DNA of 64,000 nucleotides from Paraburkholderia translucens (lineage in GTDB: Bacteria; Pseudomonadota; Gammaproteobacteria; Burkholderiales; Burkholderiaceae), in assembly GCF_020881035.1 (NCBI RefSeq), contig NZ_JAJITC010000012.1, forward strand, positions 62,001-126,000, given 5' to 3'. Shown in pieces: positions 34,126-42,669 of this stretch. The number at the start of each line of letters is the position of its first letter. Position 1 is the first letter of the stretch. Made by a program: the position numbers and the translations under genes. The notes under the pieces are model-generated. The model made no database searches. It saw only the letters and a list, made by a program, of their open reading frames with translations, and was not told where the DNA came from.

Positions 34126-35073
34126 TCAACTCCATGCCCTTGCGGCCACCAGCATTCCTGTGCGCGTCAGCGCATCCCACCAGATCACGCGCAGGAGCGG
34201 CGCCTGCTGCGCGATCAGCAGCGCCTGCACCGGATCGCTTTCGACGAAGTGCGTGACGCCTGCGCGCAGTGCCGCGCTCGCCTTGTGCGCGGCCGCGCCT
34301 GCGGGGCTGTCGTCGTGCATGCCGGGCGCTCGCATCACCAGTTGCATGTGCGCGAAGCCGTGTCGCGCGAGCCACGCTTCGGTGCGCGCGCGATCCATCT
34401 CCGGGCGGCCCGTGATGATCGTGCGCACGTGCTGCAGGTCGATGCCCGGCAGCACCTCGAACGGCTGCAGCGCGTCACGCTCGGCGAGCGCGGCGGCGAG
34501 GTCTTCGTCGTAGCGTGCGAGCGGCACGTCGGGCAGCAGAATGCCGTCGAGGTCGATCGCGTAGGCCGCGTACTCGTGATCGTTCGCCATCGCGGGCGCG
34601 GCGCCGGCTTCGACGCGCGCCCAGTCGTCGCGGTAGCGCTCGGTGTACGCCTGGCGCTCCCACGGAAAGAGGGCGAAGTAGCCGCGCGCATCGATCGCGT
34701 AGTCGGGCTGCACGCGGCTCAGATCATCGACCGCGCCGGTCAGCGTTTTCACTTCGAGCCCGTGCGCTCGCAGAAAGGCGATGCAATCGACGAGCGTAAA
34801 ACCACGCCCGGCGATGTCCTCGCACAACAGCACTTTGGAGCCCGCGGGCGGGATCGGCAGCGTGGAATCCCATGCGACCGCGCGGCTCTGGCGGTCGTAG
34901 CGCAGGAACGCGACCGGCGTGCCGACCGCGTGCGACACCATCAGCGCGAGCGGCGCGCCGCCGCGCAGAATCCCGAGCGCCATCGTGAAACGCTCGGCGA
35001 GCAAGGCGGGTTGCAGCGACTCGATCCAGTGATCGAGCTGTTCATACGTCAGAGGCAGGACCGGCTTGTTCAT
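34126..35073 (-). CDS. Phosphoribosyltransferase-HAD fusion protein
   Basis: A 315-residue two-domain protein. The N-terminal half (1-150) is a type I phosphoribosyltransferase: ALGILRGG near 33-39 and the PRPP loop VLLCEDIAGRGFTL at 81-94 (Glu85, Asp86). The C-terminal half (170-310) has HAD signatures: YAIDLDG (Asp174, Asp176), TIITGRP for motif II (Thr221), and a late FVESDPVQA segment in the motif IV position. Such fusions are reported in gene sets for modified nucleosides or phage-like tails, but no neighbours support that here. The substrate is unknown. Confidence 0.78.
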   Translation of the reverse strand: MNKPVLPLTYEQLDHWIESLQPALLAERFTMALGILRGGAPLALMVSHAVGTPVAFLRYDRQSRAVAWDSTLPIPPAGSKVLLCEDIAGRGFTLVDCIAFLRAHGLEVKTLTGAVDDLSRVQPDYAIDARGYFALFPWERQAYTERYRDDWARVEAGAAPAMANDHEYAAYAIDLDGILLPDVPLARYDEDLAAALAERDALQPFEVLPGIDLQHVRTIITGRPEMDRARTEAWLARHGFAHMQLVMRAPGMHDDSPAGAAAHKASAALRAGVTHFVESDPVQALLIAQQAPLLRVIWWDALTRTGMLVAARAWS

Positions 35074-35339
35074 GACTATCGAGGCGCAGCACGGCGCGAT
35101 GCAAGGCGAAGGTCCGCGGGACGCAAGCGCGGTGCGCTGACGCTCCGGCGCGACGCCCGGGGTTTCCCGTTTTTGAGATGGCGAATTTTGGCGATATTAT
35201 GCATGCGGGCCAAAGGTTGCGTGTCGGGGTGACGCGCGTTTGACGGCACGGCGCGGCGTAACACTTCGGGTAACGAGATCGGCGGGCCGTGCCGCCGCCC
35301 GCGGTCCGGCGCATCAACCCAAAACGGATAAAAAAGGCA

Positions 35340-35909
35340 ATGGCCAACGTGAATGCAACGCTGCGTAATGCTACCGGCGCAACCTCTGTTCGCTGGCGGA
35401 CGCGCTGGCTGAAGGGACTGACCGGGCTGATCGTTGGGCTGACCGTCTGTTGCGCGTACGCACAGCCGGCCGGGCAGCAGTCGCCGGCGCTGTCGCTCGA
35501 CGTGCAAGGCAAGATCGCCAATACCAACGACGCCGCGCACCGAGCCTATCACTTCAGCGAGTCCCAGTTGCTCGCGCTGCCCGTGCATGCAATCACGACC
35601 TCGACCACCTGGACACCACGTTCGACGTTCACGGGGCCCAGGCTCGCCGACATCCTGAAGATCGTCGGCTCGTACGGCACCAAGATCGAGTTCCACACGT
35701 TCGACGACTACACCTACACCGTGCCGGTAGCGGACTGCGCGCGCTACGGCGTGATCGTCGCATACAGCATGAATGGTCAGCGCCTGAAACTCAGCGACTT
35801 CGGGCCGCTGTTCCTGATCTACCCGCGCGACGCTTTCCCGGATGAACTGACGGGCGCGGCCGGCGACTCGAAATTCGTATGGCAGATCAAGGCCCTCATC
35901 GTCAAGTAG
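35340..35909 (+). CDS. Secreted SUOX/oxidoreductase molybdopterin-binding-fold protein
   Basis: A 189-residue protein with a signal peptide (hydrophobic core LKGLTGLIVGLTVCCAYA, cleavage near AYA-QP). The mature part resembles the molybdopterin-binding fold of sulfite oxidase-type proteins: SESQLLALPVHAITTSTTWT, FTGPRLADILK, and FDDYTYTVPVADCARYGVIVAYSMNG. It is much shorter than a catalytic subunit and lacks the usual cofactor Cys position, so a sensing or binding role is plausible. The last 31 bases overlap the histidine kinase gene, suggesting a joint signalling unit. The start has AAAGG upstream. Confidence 0.78.
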   Translation: MANVNATLRNATGATSVRWRTRWLKGLTGLIVGLTVCCAYAQPAGQQSPALSLDVQGKIANTNDAAHRAYHFSESQLLALPVHAITTSTTWTPRSTFTGPRLADILKIVGSYGTKIEFHTFDDYTYTVPVADCARYGVIVAYSMNGQRLKLSDFGPLFLIYPRDAFPDELTGAAGDSKFVWQIKALIVK

Positions 35910-37717
35910 CGCGCCGTCCGTGGCGGCGCGTCCTTTACGTGCTGATCTGGCTGATGGCGCTCGCGGCGCCCGCCGGCGCGATCGGCTATCTGCTCTATGC
36001 GAGCCTGCTGAACCCGCGCGCGACCGAGCAGCTGACCGGCACCTACGACGGTTTCTACTGGGACGCGGCGCAACTGCAGATCGCCTACACGCGCTTCGAA
36101 AACCAGCTGCTGCTATATCAATCCGGCGCCGACGACGACTACCAGCGCTTGCTATTGCGTTTCCAGCTATTGCAATCGAAGCTGCGCGTGCTGGCCGGCT
36201 CGACGCAGCGGCTCTCCGCGCAGCTCGCGCTGCTGCAACGGCAGTTCGACGAAATCAAGGCGCTCGAGCATGTGCTAGGCGAGATTCAGCCGGAGGTCGA
36301 CATGCTGCCGCGCGACCGCGCCCGTGCCGCGCGAATCGACGCGCAGCTGCGCCAGCACTGGGAGGAGGTCAACGATCTCGCGCTATCGCGCCGTTTCGCC
36401 GATGTCGCCGACCGCGAGGCGATGAACCGCGATTTCATCGACAAACGCCGGATGCTGTTCGCGGGCGGTCTGTTGCTGCTGTTGCTGTCTTCGGCTGCGA
36501 CGCTGCTGCTCGTGCTCAACGGGCGGCGCCGTGCGCGGCTCATGCATCAGCAGCGCGCGGCGCTGGAAGCCGAGCATCAGGCGAGCCGCGCGGCGCGCGA
36601 AGCGAGCCTCGCGAAGGATGCGTTTCTCGGCATGATCAGCCATGAGCTGCGCACCCCGTTGCACGCGATCGTGTCGTCGGTCGAGCTGCTCAGCTTCAAC
36701 TATCACTCGGAGGCCGACCGCAAGGTGATCCAGCGGCTCGAAACCGCGGCGCGCCATCTCGAAGCGCAGATGAAGGATCTGACCGATTACGCGCGCCTCG
36801 GCGCCGGCAAGCTCGAACTGCGGCATGAGCATTTCGAGCCGCGCGAGCTGCTGGCGTCGATCGTCGATGAACACACGATGTCCGCCGAGGCACGCGGGCT
36901 CAAGCTCGAAAGCGAGGCGAGCGGCGTGAGCGGGCTGGTCGAGTCGGACCCGCACCGGATCCGGCAGATCGTCAACAATCTCGTCACCAACGCGATCCGC
37001 TACACCGAAACCGGCACCGTGCGCGTCGAACTGCGGCAGCAGCCGGGGCTGCTGGTTTTCGTCGTCAGCGATACGGGGCCGGGCGTGCCGTCTGCGCAGA
37101 TTCCGTTGATCTTCGAGGAGTTCACGCAACTCGACGCGTCACGCACGCGTCGCTTCGAAGGCGCCGGCATGGGGCTCACGATCGTCCAGGGGCTCGTGAA
37201 ACTGTTCGGCGGCACGGTCGATGTGGCGAGCACGGTCGGCGAGGGCACCACTTTCACGGTGACGATTCCGGTCGTCCCGGTGGCGACCGTCGAGCCTTCC
37301 GGCGTCGCGGCGCAAAGCGAGCCGGGCGGCGCGCGCCCGTGCGTGCTGATCGTCGATGACAACCGGCTGATTCGCGAGTCGCTCAGCGAAATGGTCGCGC
37401 ACATGGGCTACGACTCGCACGCGCTCGGCAACGCCAACGACGCGCTCGCATGGCTCGATACGCATTGCTGCGACGTGGTGTTGCTCGATCTGTACATGCC
37501 GGAGCGCGACGGCTACACGTTTCTCGCGGACTTCGCGGCGCGCGGCGGACCGTCAGCGGGCGTGCCGGTAATCGTGGTCAGCGCGTATGCGCCGGAAGTC
37601 GTGCGCGGTGGCGAGTATGGCGCGTCGCCGCTCTTCGAGGCGTTGTCAAAGCCAGTGCATTACGAGGATCTGAAGCACGCGCTCCAGCGGGCGCTGGCGG
37701 CGCGGCATCCGGGGTGA
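35879..37717 (+). CDS. Hybrid sensor histidine kinase with C-terminal receiver
   Basis: A 612-residue inner-membrane kinase. Transmembrane helices at about 18-42 and 193-213 flank a 150-residue periplasmic helical sensor region. HisKA follows with His255 in GMISHELRTP, then HATPase: N-box NNLVTNAI, SDTGPGVP, and EGAGMGLTIV. The C-terminal receiver (488-610) has Asp537 in LLDLYMPERDG and Lys in ALSKP. It overlaps the secreted SUOX-fold gene by 31 bases, so that protein may present a periplasmic signal. No classical output regulator is encoded in the operon; a BetR-receiver gene is convergent next door. Confidence 0.9.
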   Translation: MADQGPHRQVARRPWRRVLYVLIWLMALAAPAGAIGYLLYASLLNPRATEQLTGTYDGFYWDAAQLQIAYTRFENQLLLYQSGADDDYQRLLLRFQLLQSKLRVLAGSTQRLSAQLALLQRQFDEIKALEHVLGEIQPEVDMLPRDRARAARIDAQLRQHWEEVNDLALSRRFADVADREAMNRDFIDKRRMLFAGGLLLLLLSSAATLLLVLNGRRRARLMHQQRAALEAEHQASRAAREASLAKDAFLGMISHELRTPLHAIVSSVELLSFNYHSEADRKVIQRLETAARHLEAQMKDLTDYARLGAGKLELRHEHFEPRELLASIVDEHTMSAEARGLKLESEASGVSGLVESDPHRIRQIVNNLVTNAIRYTETGTVRVELRQQPGLLVFVVSDTGPGVPSAQIPLIFEEFTQLDASRTRRFEGAGMGLTIVQGLVKLFGGTVDVASTVGEGTTFTVTIPVVPVATVEPSGVAAQSEPGGARPCVLIVDDNRLIRESLSEMVAHMGYDSHALGNANDALAWLDTHCCDVVLLDLYMPERDGYTFLADFAARGGPSAGVPVIVVSAYAPEVVRGGEYGASPLFEALSKPVHYEDLKHALQRALAARHPG

Positions 37718-37758
37718 GGGGCGGTGCGGCGCGCAGGACGTGCGTCGGCACGCGCGGT

Positions 37759-38613
37759 TCAGGGCCGGTTCAGCCGCTTCGACAGATCGGCGACGAGAAT
37801 CGCCATGCGCGCGGGCTTCTCGTAGCAGGCGACGTCGTAGTCGCGGATCACCTGGCTGATCTCCGATTCGCTGGCCTTGCCGGTCAAGAGCTCGCCGGTC
37901 AGCACGAAGATCGGTGCGTCCGGGTTCTCCGATGCGCGCACCGCGCGAATCGCCGCCGCCGAGGTCTGCGCGCCGAACAGCCAGTCGATGACTACGCCGT
38001 CGAACACCTGCGTCTGCAATTGCTCGCTGAAGGCCGCGAGCCCATAGATCGCGACCGCCGTGAAGCCGCTGCGTTCCAGATAGTCGCGCAGGTTGTCGGC
38101 GCTCGCCTGATCGTCGTCGACGACCGCGATGGTCGGCTTGTCGGCTTCGGCGCGGCGCGGATAGATCTCGATCTTGTGGACTTCGTAGGCGCTCTGATAC
38201 AGCGCGCCATCGTGACGCGCGACGCGCCATTGACCGAGCCGCGAATAGGCGACGAACTCCGGACGGCTACCCGGTTCGAGCGCGGCACCGACCCAGGCGG
38301 TGCAGGCGATTTCGGTCGCGCCGACGCAAAACACCGCCTCCTGGGCGACCGCGCCGACGACGCCCGGATCGAGCGACTGCGCGCCGAACAGTTGCGCCGC
38401 GGGTTCGTCGAAGACCTCGGCGACTTTCTTGATCTGCGACAGGGTCCACGGACTATTGCCGCGCAGTTTGCGGTGCCCCTGGGAAAAACTCAGATCGAGG
38501 ATGCGGCACAGCTCGGTGGTTTGCTGCCGCTTGCCGATTCCATGCCGGCTCATCAACTCGCGCACGCGCTCGGCAACCGCGATGGAGTCGGGTGAGTGTG
38601 TTTCGTTGGCCAT
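37759..38613 (-). CDS. BetR-domain regulator with C-terminal receiver
   Basis: A 284-residue protein. The first 75 residues match the BetR DNA-binding domain (helix-turn-helix; VRELMSRHGIGKRQQTTELCRILDLS, then GNSPWTLSQIKKVAEVF). The last 125 residues are a receiver: AVVDDDQAS (Asp166, Asp167), Asp210 in VVIDWLFG, and Lys in CYEKPA. The middle 80 residues are of unknown fold with several Cys. HTH-first, receiver-last is inverted compared with most response regulators. Convergent and adjacent to the hybrid kinase, so it is its likely partner; that is inferred. Confidence 0.78.
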   Translation of the reverse strand: MANETHSPDSIAVAERVRELMSRHGIGKRQQTTELCRILDLSFSQGHRKLRGNSPWTLSQIKKVAEVFDEPAAQLFGAQSLDPGVVGAVAQEAVFCVGATEIACTAWVGAALEPGSRPEFVAYSRLGQWRVARHDGALYQSAYEVHKIEIYPRRAEADKPTIAVVDDDQASADNLRDYLERSGFTAVAIYGLAAFSEQLQTQVFDGVVIDWLFGAQTSAAAIRAVRASENPDAPIFVLTGELLTGKASESEISQVIRDYDVACYEKPARMAILVADLSKRLNRP

Positions 38614-38942
38614 GCTGCGTGAAAATCCGCCGGGTTAAAGGTACAAGGGGAACGCGATCGACAGGCGCAGGCCGACCTTGCGCATTCAACGCGCATGAGT
38701 GGCCACGCGGGGACAGTCAATGTACCGTAAAAATATTCGCAGTTTATGATTTTGTCTGACCGCTCGCCGAGGTCGCCGGTGCAAGCGAGGCAACGGCCGT
38801 GCCGGCGACTTCCGATGCATCGAGCATGAAAAGCATTCTACCGGTGAAACAATGGCGAAACCGTAGGGAATGCGCGAATGACGCAATGCACAAGGGCGAA
38901 TCCCTCGGCGGAGGGTCGCAACCGCGCGTGCGCGGTGCGCCT
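38614..38942. other. Intergenic region between hipA end and BetR gene start
   Basis: No gene is seen. An AT-rich block at 38718-38756, upstream of the BetR gene on its strand, probably holds its promoter. Confidence 0.5.
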
Positions 38943-40283
38943 TCAGCGTGACGGCATGGTGTCGAGCCGGGCCGCCGAGTTTTGAAGACCTGTAAAGATC
39001 CGCTCTGCGACCTTGCCCGGAAAGCGCTCGGGCAACGCCGCCGAGACCCGCTCGATCACACCGGGCGTCTGTTCGATCAATCGCTGGATCAGCGGCTCGG
39101 CGTCGGCGCCGTACGAGCACTTCAACGCCATCGCGTTGAAGTGGCGCCGCTGCACATCGCGAAACGCATCGTGCTTGCTGCGCGACCATAGCCCCATCGC
39201 AAGCCGCGCCTTGTACCACGACCACTGGTTCGGGCCATTGCCTTCGACCGGCCAGATCGACATGACGTCGTAAAGCGGCGTCAGCCGGTAGCGGCCGCCC
39301 GCGAGCAGACGGATGCTGAAGTTTTTTGCGTGCCCGTCCGGCGCCGCAAGCATCCAGAACAGGATCTGGCTCGCCAGCAGCGTCTCGATGTCCTGCCGCG
39401 CGTCGACCGATTGTTGCAGGATCCGCGCAAGGTCGAGCACGCCGGGCCCGCCCTCGTTTTCGTATTTGCGATGCGACGGCACGCCGTACACCTGGCAGAA
39501 ATCTTCCTGCGGCAGACGCAGCAGCCATGTGCCGCTCGAATGCATCTGCCGGTCGAAGCGCTCGACGGCGAGCACGCGCTGCTTGCCGAACCTGAGAACC
39601 TCGGCGTTGGCGGCCGGCAGGCCGAACGCGCGCAGAATCCGCAGACACAGCCACTCGTTTTCGACCGACGTGCTGAGATCAGCGAGCCGGTTGCCGACCA
39701 GCCCGAGCGGCAGCTTGAAGATATGCGTGGTCGGCGTCGCGCCGTGCGGCCGCTGCCATTGGCCGTCGTGCCACAGCAGCGCGGTCTTTTCCTGCGCACC
39801 GGCCAGCGAGATGCGGAAGTCGTCGCTGTCGTCGGGCGCGCCGAGCGCCGGTTTGCCGACCGTTTGCGCGAGCAGCGCCTCGATGTCGCCGTCGGAGAGC
39901 GGCGTGCCTTCGATCCGCTGAACCCCGGCCGGCACGTCGTCTTCGGCAAGCAGCTGGACCGCGCCGACGCAGTCGCGTCCGATTGCCTGCAACAGGTCGA
40001 ACGCGTCGAGCGTTTCGGTCCGATAGCGCTGCGCGATGCGTTTGCGGATCACCTCGCTGTCGGGCAGCAGGTTGTCGAAGAAGTTGAGCACCCGCGGCCC
40101 TTTGTGCGTCATGTTGCCGGGCGTGAACGGCAGCGACAGTGACAGCGGACGACCCGCCGGCGAGTCGATCCAGGCGGCGTCGTAGGCGAATTCCATCGGG
40201 CCGCGCGCGCTCAGGCGCCAGACGCCGACGCGCTCGTTGTTCGCCCACACCGACAATGCTTTCCACGAGGTTTGCCGTGCCAT
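38943..40283 (-). CDS. hipA: HipA-family Ser/Thr kinase toxin
   Basis: A 446-residue HipA-like kinase. The N-terminal subdomain (1-110) is followed by the phosphate loop SLAGAQEKTALL (159-170), the ATP-binding Lys190 in HIFKLP, the catalytic Asp316 with Asn321 in PDGHAKNFS, and the metal-binding Asp339 in LTPLYDVMS. Length equals E. coli HipA (440). HipA phosphorylates glutamyl-tRNA synthetase and slows growth, opposed by HipB. hipB ends one base before this start, so the two are translationally coupled. All key catalytic residues are present, so it is likely active. Confidence 0.92.
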   Translation of the reverse strand: MARQTSWKALSVWANNERVGVWRLSARGPMEFAYDAAWIDSPAGRPLSLSLPFTPGNMTHKGPRVLNFFDNLLPDSEVIRKRIAQRYRTETLDAFDLLQAIGRDCVGAVQLLAEDDVPAGVQRIEGTPLSDGDIEALLAQTVGKPALGAPDDSDDFRISLAGAQEKTALLWHDGQWQRPHGATPTTHIFKLPLGLVGNRLADLSTSVENEWLCLRILRAFGLPAANAEVLRFGKQRVLAVERFDRQMHSSGTWLLRLPQEDFCQVYGVPSHRKYENEGGPGVLDLARILQQSVDARQDIETLLASQILFWMLAAPDGHAKNFSIRLLAGGRYRLTPLYDVMSIWPVEGNGPNQWSWYKARLAMGLWSRSKHDAFRDVQRRHFNAMALKCSYGADAEPLIQRLIEQTPGVIERVSAALPERFPGKVAERIFTGLQNSAARLDTMPSR

Positions 40284-40284
40284 C

Positions 40285-40539
40285 TCACCACTCGACGACC
40301 GGCGCCGGCGCGGGGCTCGGCTGGTTTTTGTCGCGCAACTGCAGTTGCAGGCCGTAGGCGCCGCACAGCGCCAGCAACTGGGTGAGGGTGAGCGCGCTCG
40401 CGTCGGTTTCGAGCGCGGAAATGCGGCTCTGGCTCACGCCGATGCGCGCGGCTGCCTCGGTCTGGGTGAGGCCGGCCTGGCGGCGGCTGGCCGCAAGCAG
40501 TTGTGCAAGCTGGTCGGAGGTGGCGATCAGGTGGAGCAT
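40285..40539 (-). CDS. hipB: HipB-like antitoxin and autoregulator
   Basis: An 84-residue XRE-type helix-turn-helix protein (LAQLLAASRRQAGLTQTEAA, VSQSRISALETDAS). Its Pro-rich tail (QPSPAPAPVVEW) ending in Trp resembles the flexible HipB C-terminus that targets it for degradation. It neutralises HipA and represses the operon. The palindrome starting at 40578 lies 38 bases upstream of the start. Longer reading frames would include part of the operator. The Met used fits the domain start; its ribosome site is weak. Confidence 0.88.
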   Translation of the reverse strand: MLHLIATSDQLAQLLAASRRQAGLTQTEAAARIGVSQSRISALETDASALTLTQLLALCGAYGLQLQLRDKNQPSPAPAPVVEW

Positions 40540-40577
40540 GGCGGAGTATCTGTGAGACGAATAAATGCAATTTATGC

Positions 40578-40610
40578 GCCACACGAATATTTGTCAAATA
40601 TTCGTGTGGC
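40578..40610. promoter_or_regulatory. hipBA operator: perfect 16-bp inverted repeat
   Basis: GCCACACGAATATTTG and CAAATATTCGTGTGGC face each other around one central base, a perfect 33-base palindrome between hipB and the divergent C39-like gene. HipB proteins bind such operators as dimers. Confidence 0.82.
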
Positions 40611-40625
40611 AGATAATTGACGGTT

Positions 40626-40636
40626 ATTCGTGTGGC
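40626..40636 (+). promoter_or_regulatory. Third HipB half-site
   Basis: ATTCGTGTGGC repeats the right arm of the main palindrome in the same orientation 26 bases further along, allowing binding of a second HipB dimer at lower affinity. It lies about 130 bases before the divergent gene. Confidence 0.6.
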
Positions 40637-40761
40637 GGATAATCGAAAAGTTTCGCTGGAGCATGCCGCTTTGGCTTCGCCATCAGCGCGTTTTTCGTCC
40701 GCACGATGAAGCGGCACGCCCCGCGTGCTTTAATCCCGCCCAATACCAGTCAACCCAACCG

Positions 40762-41403
40762 ATGCCACTGATGACCGAACCCGCTGTCCGCCACGCCGAC
40801 GTTCCGTACTACACGCAATGGGGCAGCCCCGAGTGGGTGCGCGACATCGTCGAACGACAGCGCGACCCATGCGACGATCCGCACTGGCAGCGCAGCGGTT
40901 TCACCGACCGCGAGCGTTATCGTTTCTGGGCTCAGCGCCTGTGCGGGCTCACCTGCCTCGAATCGGCGCTCGACTACTGGCGCATCGATCATGCGCCGCG
41001 CGCTGCATTGCTCGACGACGCGTTGCGGCACGGCGTGTATCGGCTGCGCGACGATGGCGGCGTCGACGGCCTGATCTACCGGCCGTTCGCCGACTGGGCG
41101 GGCGCCGCGTTCGGCCTGGCTATCGATGTGCTGCCGCAGGCGTCGCTCGAGGAGATCGCGGCACGGCTCGACGCCGATACGCTCGCGATCGTGTCCGTGA
41201 GTCCCGAGATCCGCTATCCCGAGCGGCCGAACCGGCAGCGGGGCGGTCATCTGATCCTGCTGCACGGCCGGGATCGCGACGGCGTGTGGTTTCATAATCC
41301 GTCGGGTATCGCGCCGCATCAGGCCGACGTCTATCTGCCGTTCGCGACGATGTCGCGTTTCCATGCGGGGCGCGGGATGACGCTGAGCCGCCGCACCTGC
41401 TAG
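40762..41403 (+). CDS. C39-like peptidase-fold protein (PF13529-like)
   Basis: A 213-residue cytoplasmic protein. A papain-like triad is suggested by Cys in RLCGLTCLESALDYW, His in GGHLILLHGRD and Asn/Asp in VWFHNPSG, the order found in C39-type peptidases, while a typical N-terminal aromatic HADVPYYTQW fits the family. No signal peptide or transporter is nearby, so it is not a bacteriocin export peptidase. Function unknown. The start is the Met before the conserved part; a Met 3 codons later is also possible. Its promoter may be influenced by the hipBA operator. Confidence 0.72.
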   Translation: MPLMTEPAVRHADVPYYTQWGSPEWVRDIVERQRDPCDDPHWQRSGFTDRERYRFWAQRLCGLTCLESALDYWRIDHAPRAALLDDALRHGVYRLRDDGGVDGLIYRPFADWAGAAFGLAIDVLPQASLEEIAARLDADTLAIVSVSPEIRYPERPNRQRGGHLILLHGRDRDGVWFHNPSGIAPHQADVYLPFATMSRFHAGRGMTLSRRTC

Positions 41404-41484
41404 CGGGCCGTGACTGGTCAATTTTATTGCGCTCGGTTACGGTGGCACCATGCCCACTCCATCCAGCATTGGACCGTCTTGCCC

Positions 41485-42432
41485 ATGACCCGCCCAACCA
41501 CGCAGATCTTCGACGCCGCCGCCACCGCGCGTCTGCTGCCTTACGCAGCGCTTGTCGACGCGTTGCGGCGCGCGAGCGTCGACTACGCGCAACAGCGCAT
41601 CGTGAGCCCCGAGCGGCTCGTCGTACCGCTGAACGCCGGCGGCATCATGCTGTCCATGCCTGCCACCGCGCCTGATCTCGCGATCCACAAGCTCGTCAAC
41701 GTATGCGCGAGCAACGGCGCACGCCATCTGCCGACGATCCACGGCCAGGTGATGGCCTTCGATGCCGACACCGGCGAGACGCTGTTCGTCCTCGATGGCC
41801 CGACCGTGACGGGCCGCCGGACCGCGGCCATGTCGATGCTGGGCATCGCGACGTTCGCTCGACGCGCGCCCTGCGATGGCGCGCCCCGCGAATTTCTCCT
41901 GATTGGCACCGGCGCGCAGGCGCTCAATCATCTGGAGGCGATCGGCGAGCTGTATCCCGACGCGCGCGTGTGGATCAAGGGCAGCGCGCCCGCGCGTGCC
42001 GACGCATTCTGCGCGGCGCAACGCGGCAAGGTGCGCGAGTTGCGTCCGCTCGCACAACCAGAAGCAACACTTCCCGCTGCGGCCGACGTCGTGATCGCAT
42101 TGACCACGAGCAGACAGCCGGTCTATGACGAGGCGGCGCGTGCGGAGCGGCTCGTGATCGGCGTCGGTGCTTTCACGCCGCAGATGGCCGAGATTGGCGC
42201 GACCACGCTTGCCGGCAGCGCGCTATTCGTCGACGATCTGGCCGGCGCGAGGCACGAGGCCGGTGATTTCATTCAGGCGGGTATCGACTGGGCCCGCGTG
42301 GGCGGGATCGCCGCGGTGCTGGATCAGACGCTGCCGGTGCCGGCGGGCCCGGTGGTGTTCAAGAGCGTCGGCTGCGCGGCGTGGGATCTGGCCGCTTGCC
42401 GGGTCGCGCGTGGCGCTCTGGAACGGGGCTGA
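41485..42432 (+). CDS. Ornithine cyclodeaminase/mu-crystallin family protein
   Basis: A 315-residue NAD(P)-binding protein. The N-terminal dimer domain has LHKLVN-like IHKLVNVCASN and GETLFVLDGPTVTGRRTAAMS; the Rossmann loop is FLLIGTGAQALNHLEAI; VVIALTTSRQPVYD and VIGVGAFTPQMAEI complete the pattern. Family members include ornithine cyclodeaminase, Delta1-pyrroline-2-carboxylate reductase and ketimine reductase; proline or lysine catabolism are possible, but no neighbour supports one. The start has weak ribosome-site support. Confidence 0.85.
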   Translation: MTRPTTQIFDAAATARLLPYAALVDALRRASVDYAQQRIVSPERLVVPLNAGGIMLSMPATAPDLAIHKLVNVCASNGARHLPTIHGQVMAFDADTGETLFVLDGPTVTGRRTAAMSMLGIATFARRAPCDGAPREFLLIGTGAQALNHLEAIGELYPDARVWIKGSAPARADAFCAAQRGKVRELRPLAQPEATLPAAADVVIALTTSRQPVYDEAARAERLVIGVGAFTPQMAEIGATTLAGSALFVDDLAGARHEAGDFIQAGIDWARVGGIAAVLDQTLPVPAGPVVFKSVGCAAWDLAACRVARGALERG

Positions 42433-42669
42433 CCGGCTTCGGCCCAACCCGCAAAAAATCGCACAATAATATCCCTAAAAAACAATCGTCTGTCGCGCAA
42501 GGTTGGCACTTTGCGCTAACCTGAGGCAGATGTTGCCGTGCAAACTATCCTGAAACGTTGCACCATAGGCGTTCGCCGGAAAAAGCGCCATCGCGGACAG
42601 GAGCCGTAGCCCGTCCGCCGGCCGCCGATTCCTGATCGACGCCTTCTCCCTAGACGCTGCCACCGTGCC

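Noticed and set aside
40630..40761. Longer start for the C39-like protein
   Set aside because: It would place the hipBA half-site inside the coding region and adds no conserved sequence.
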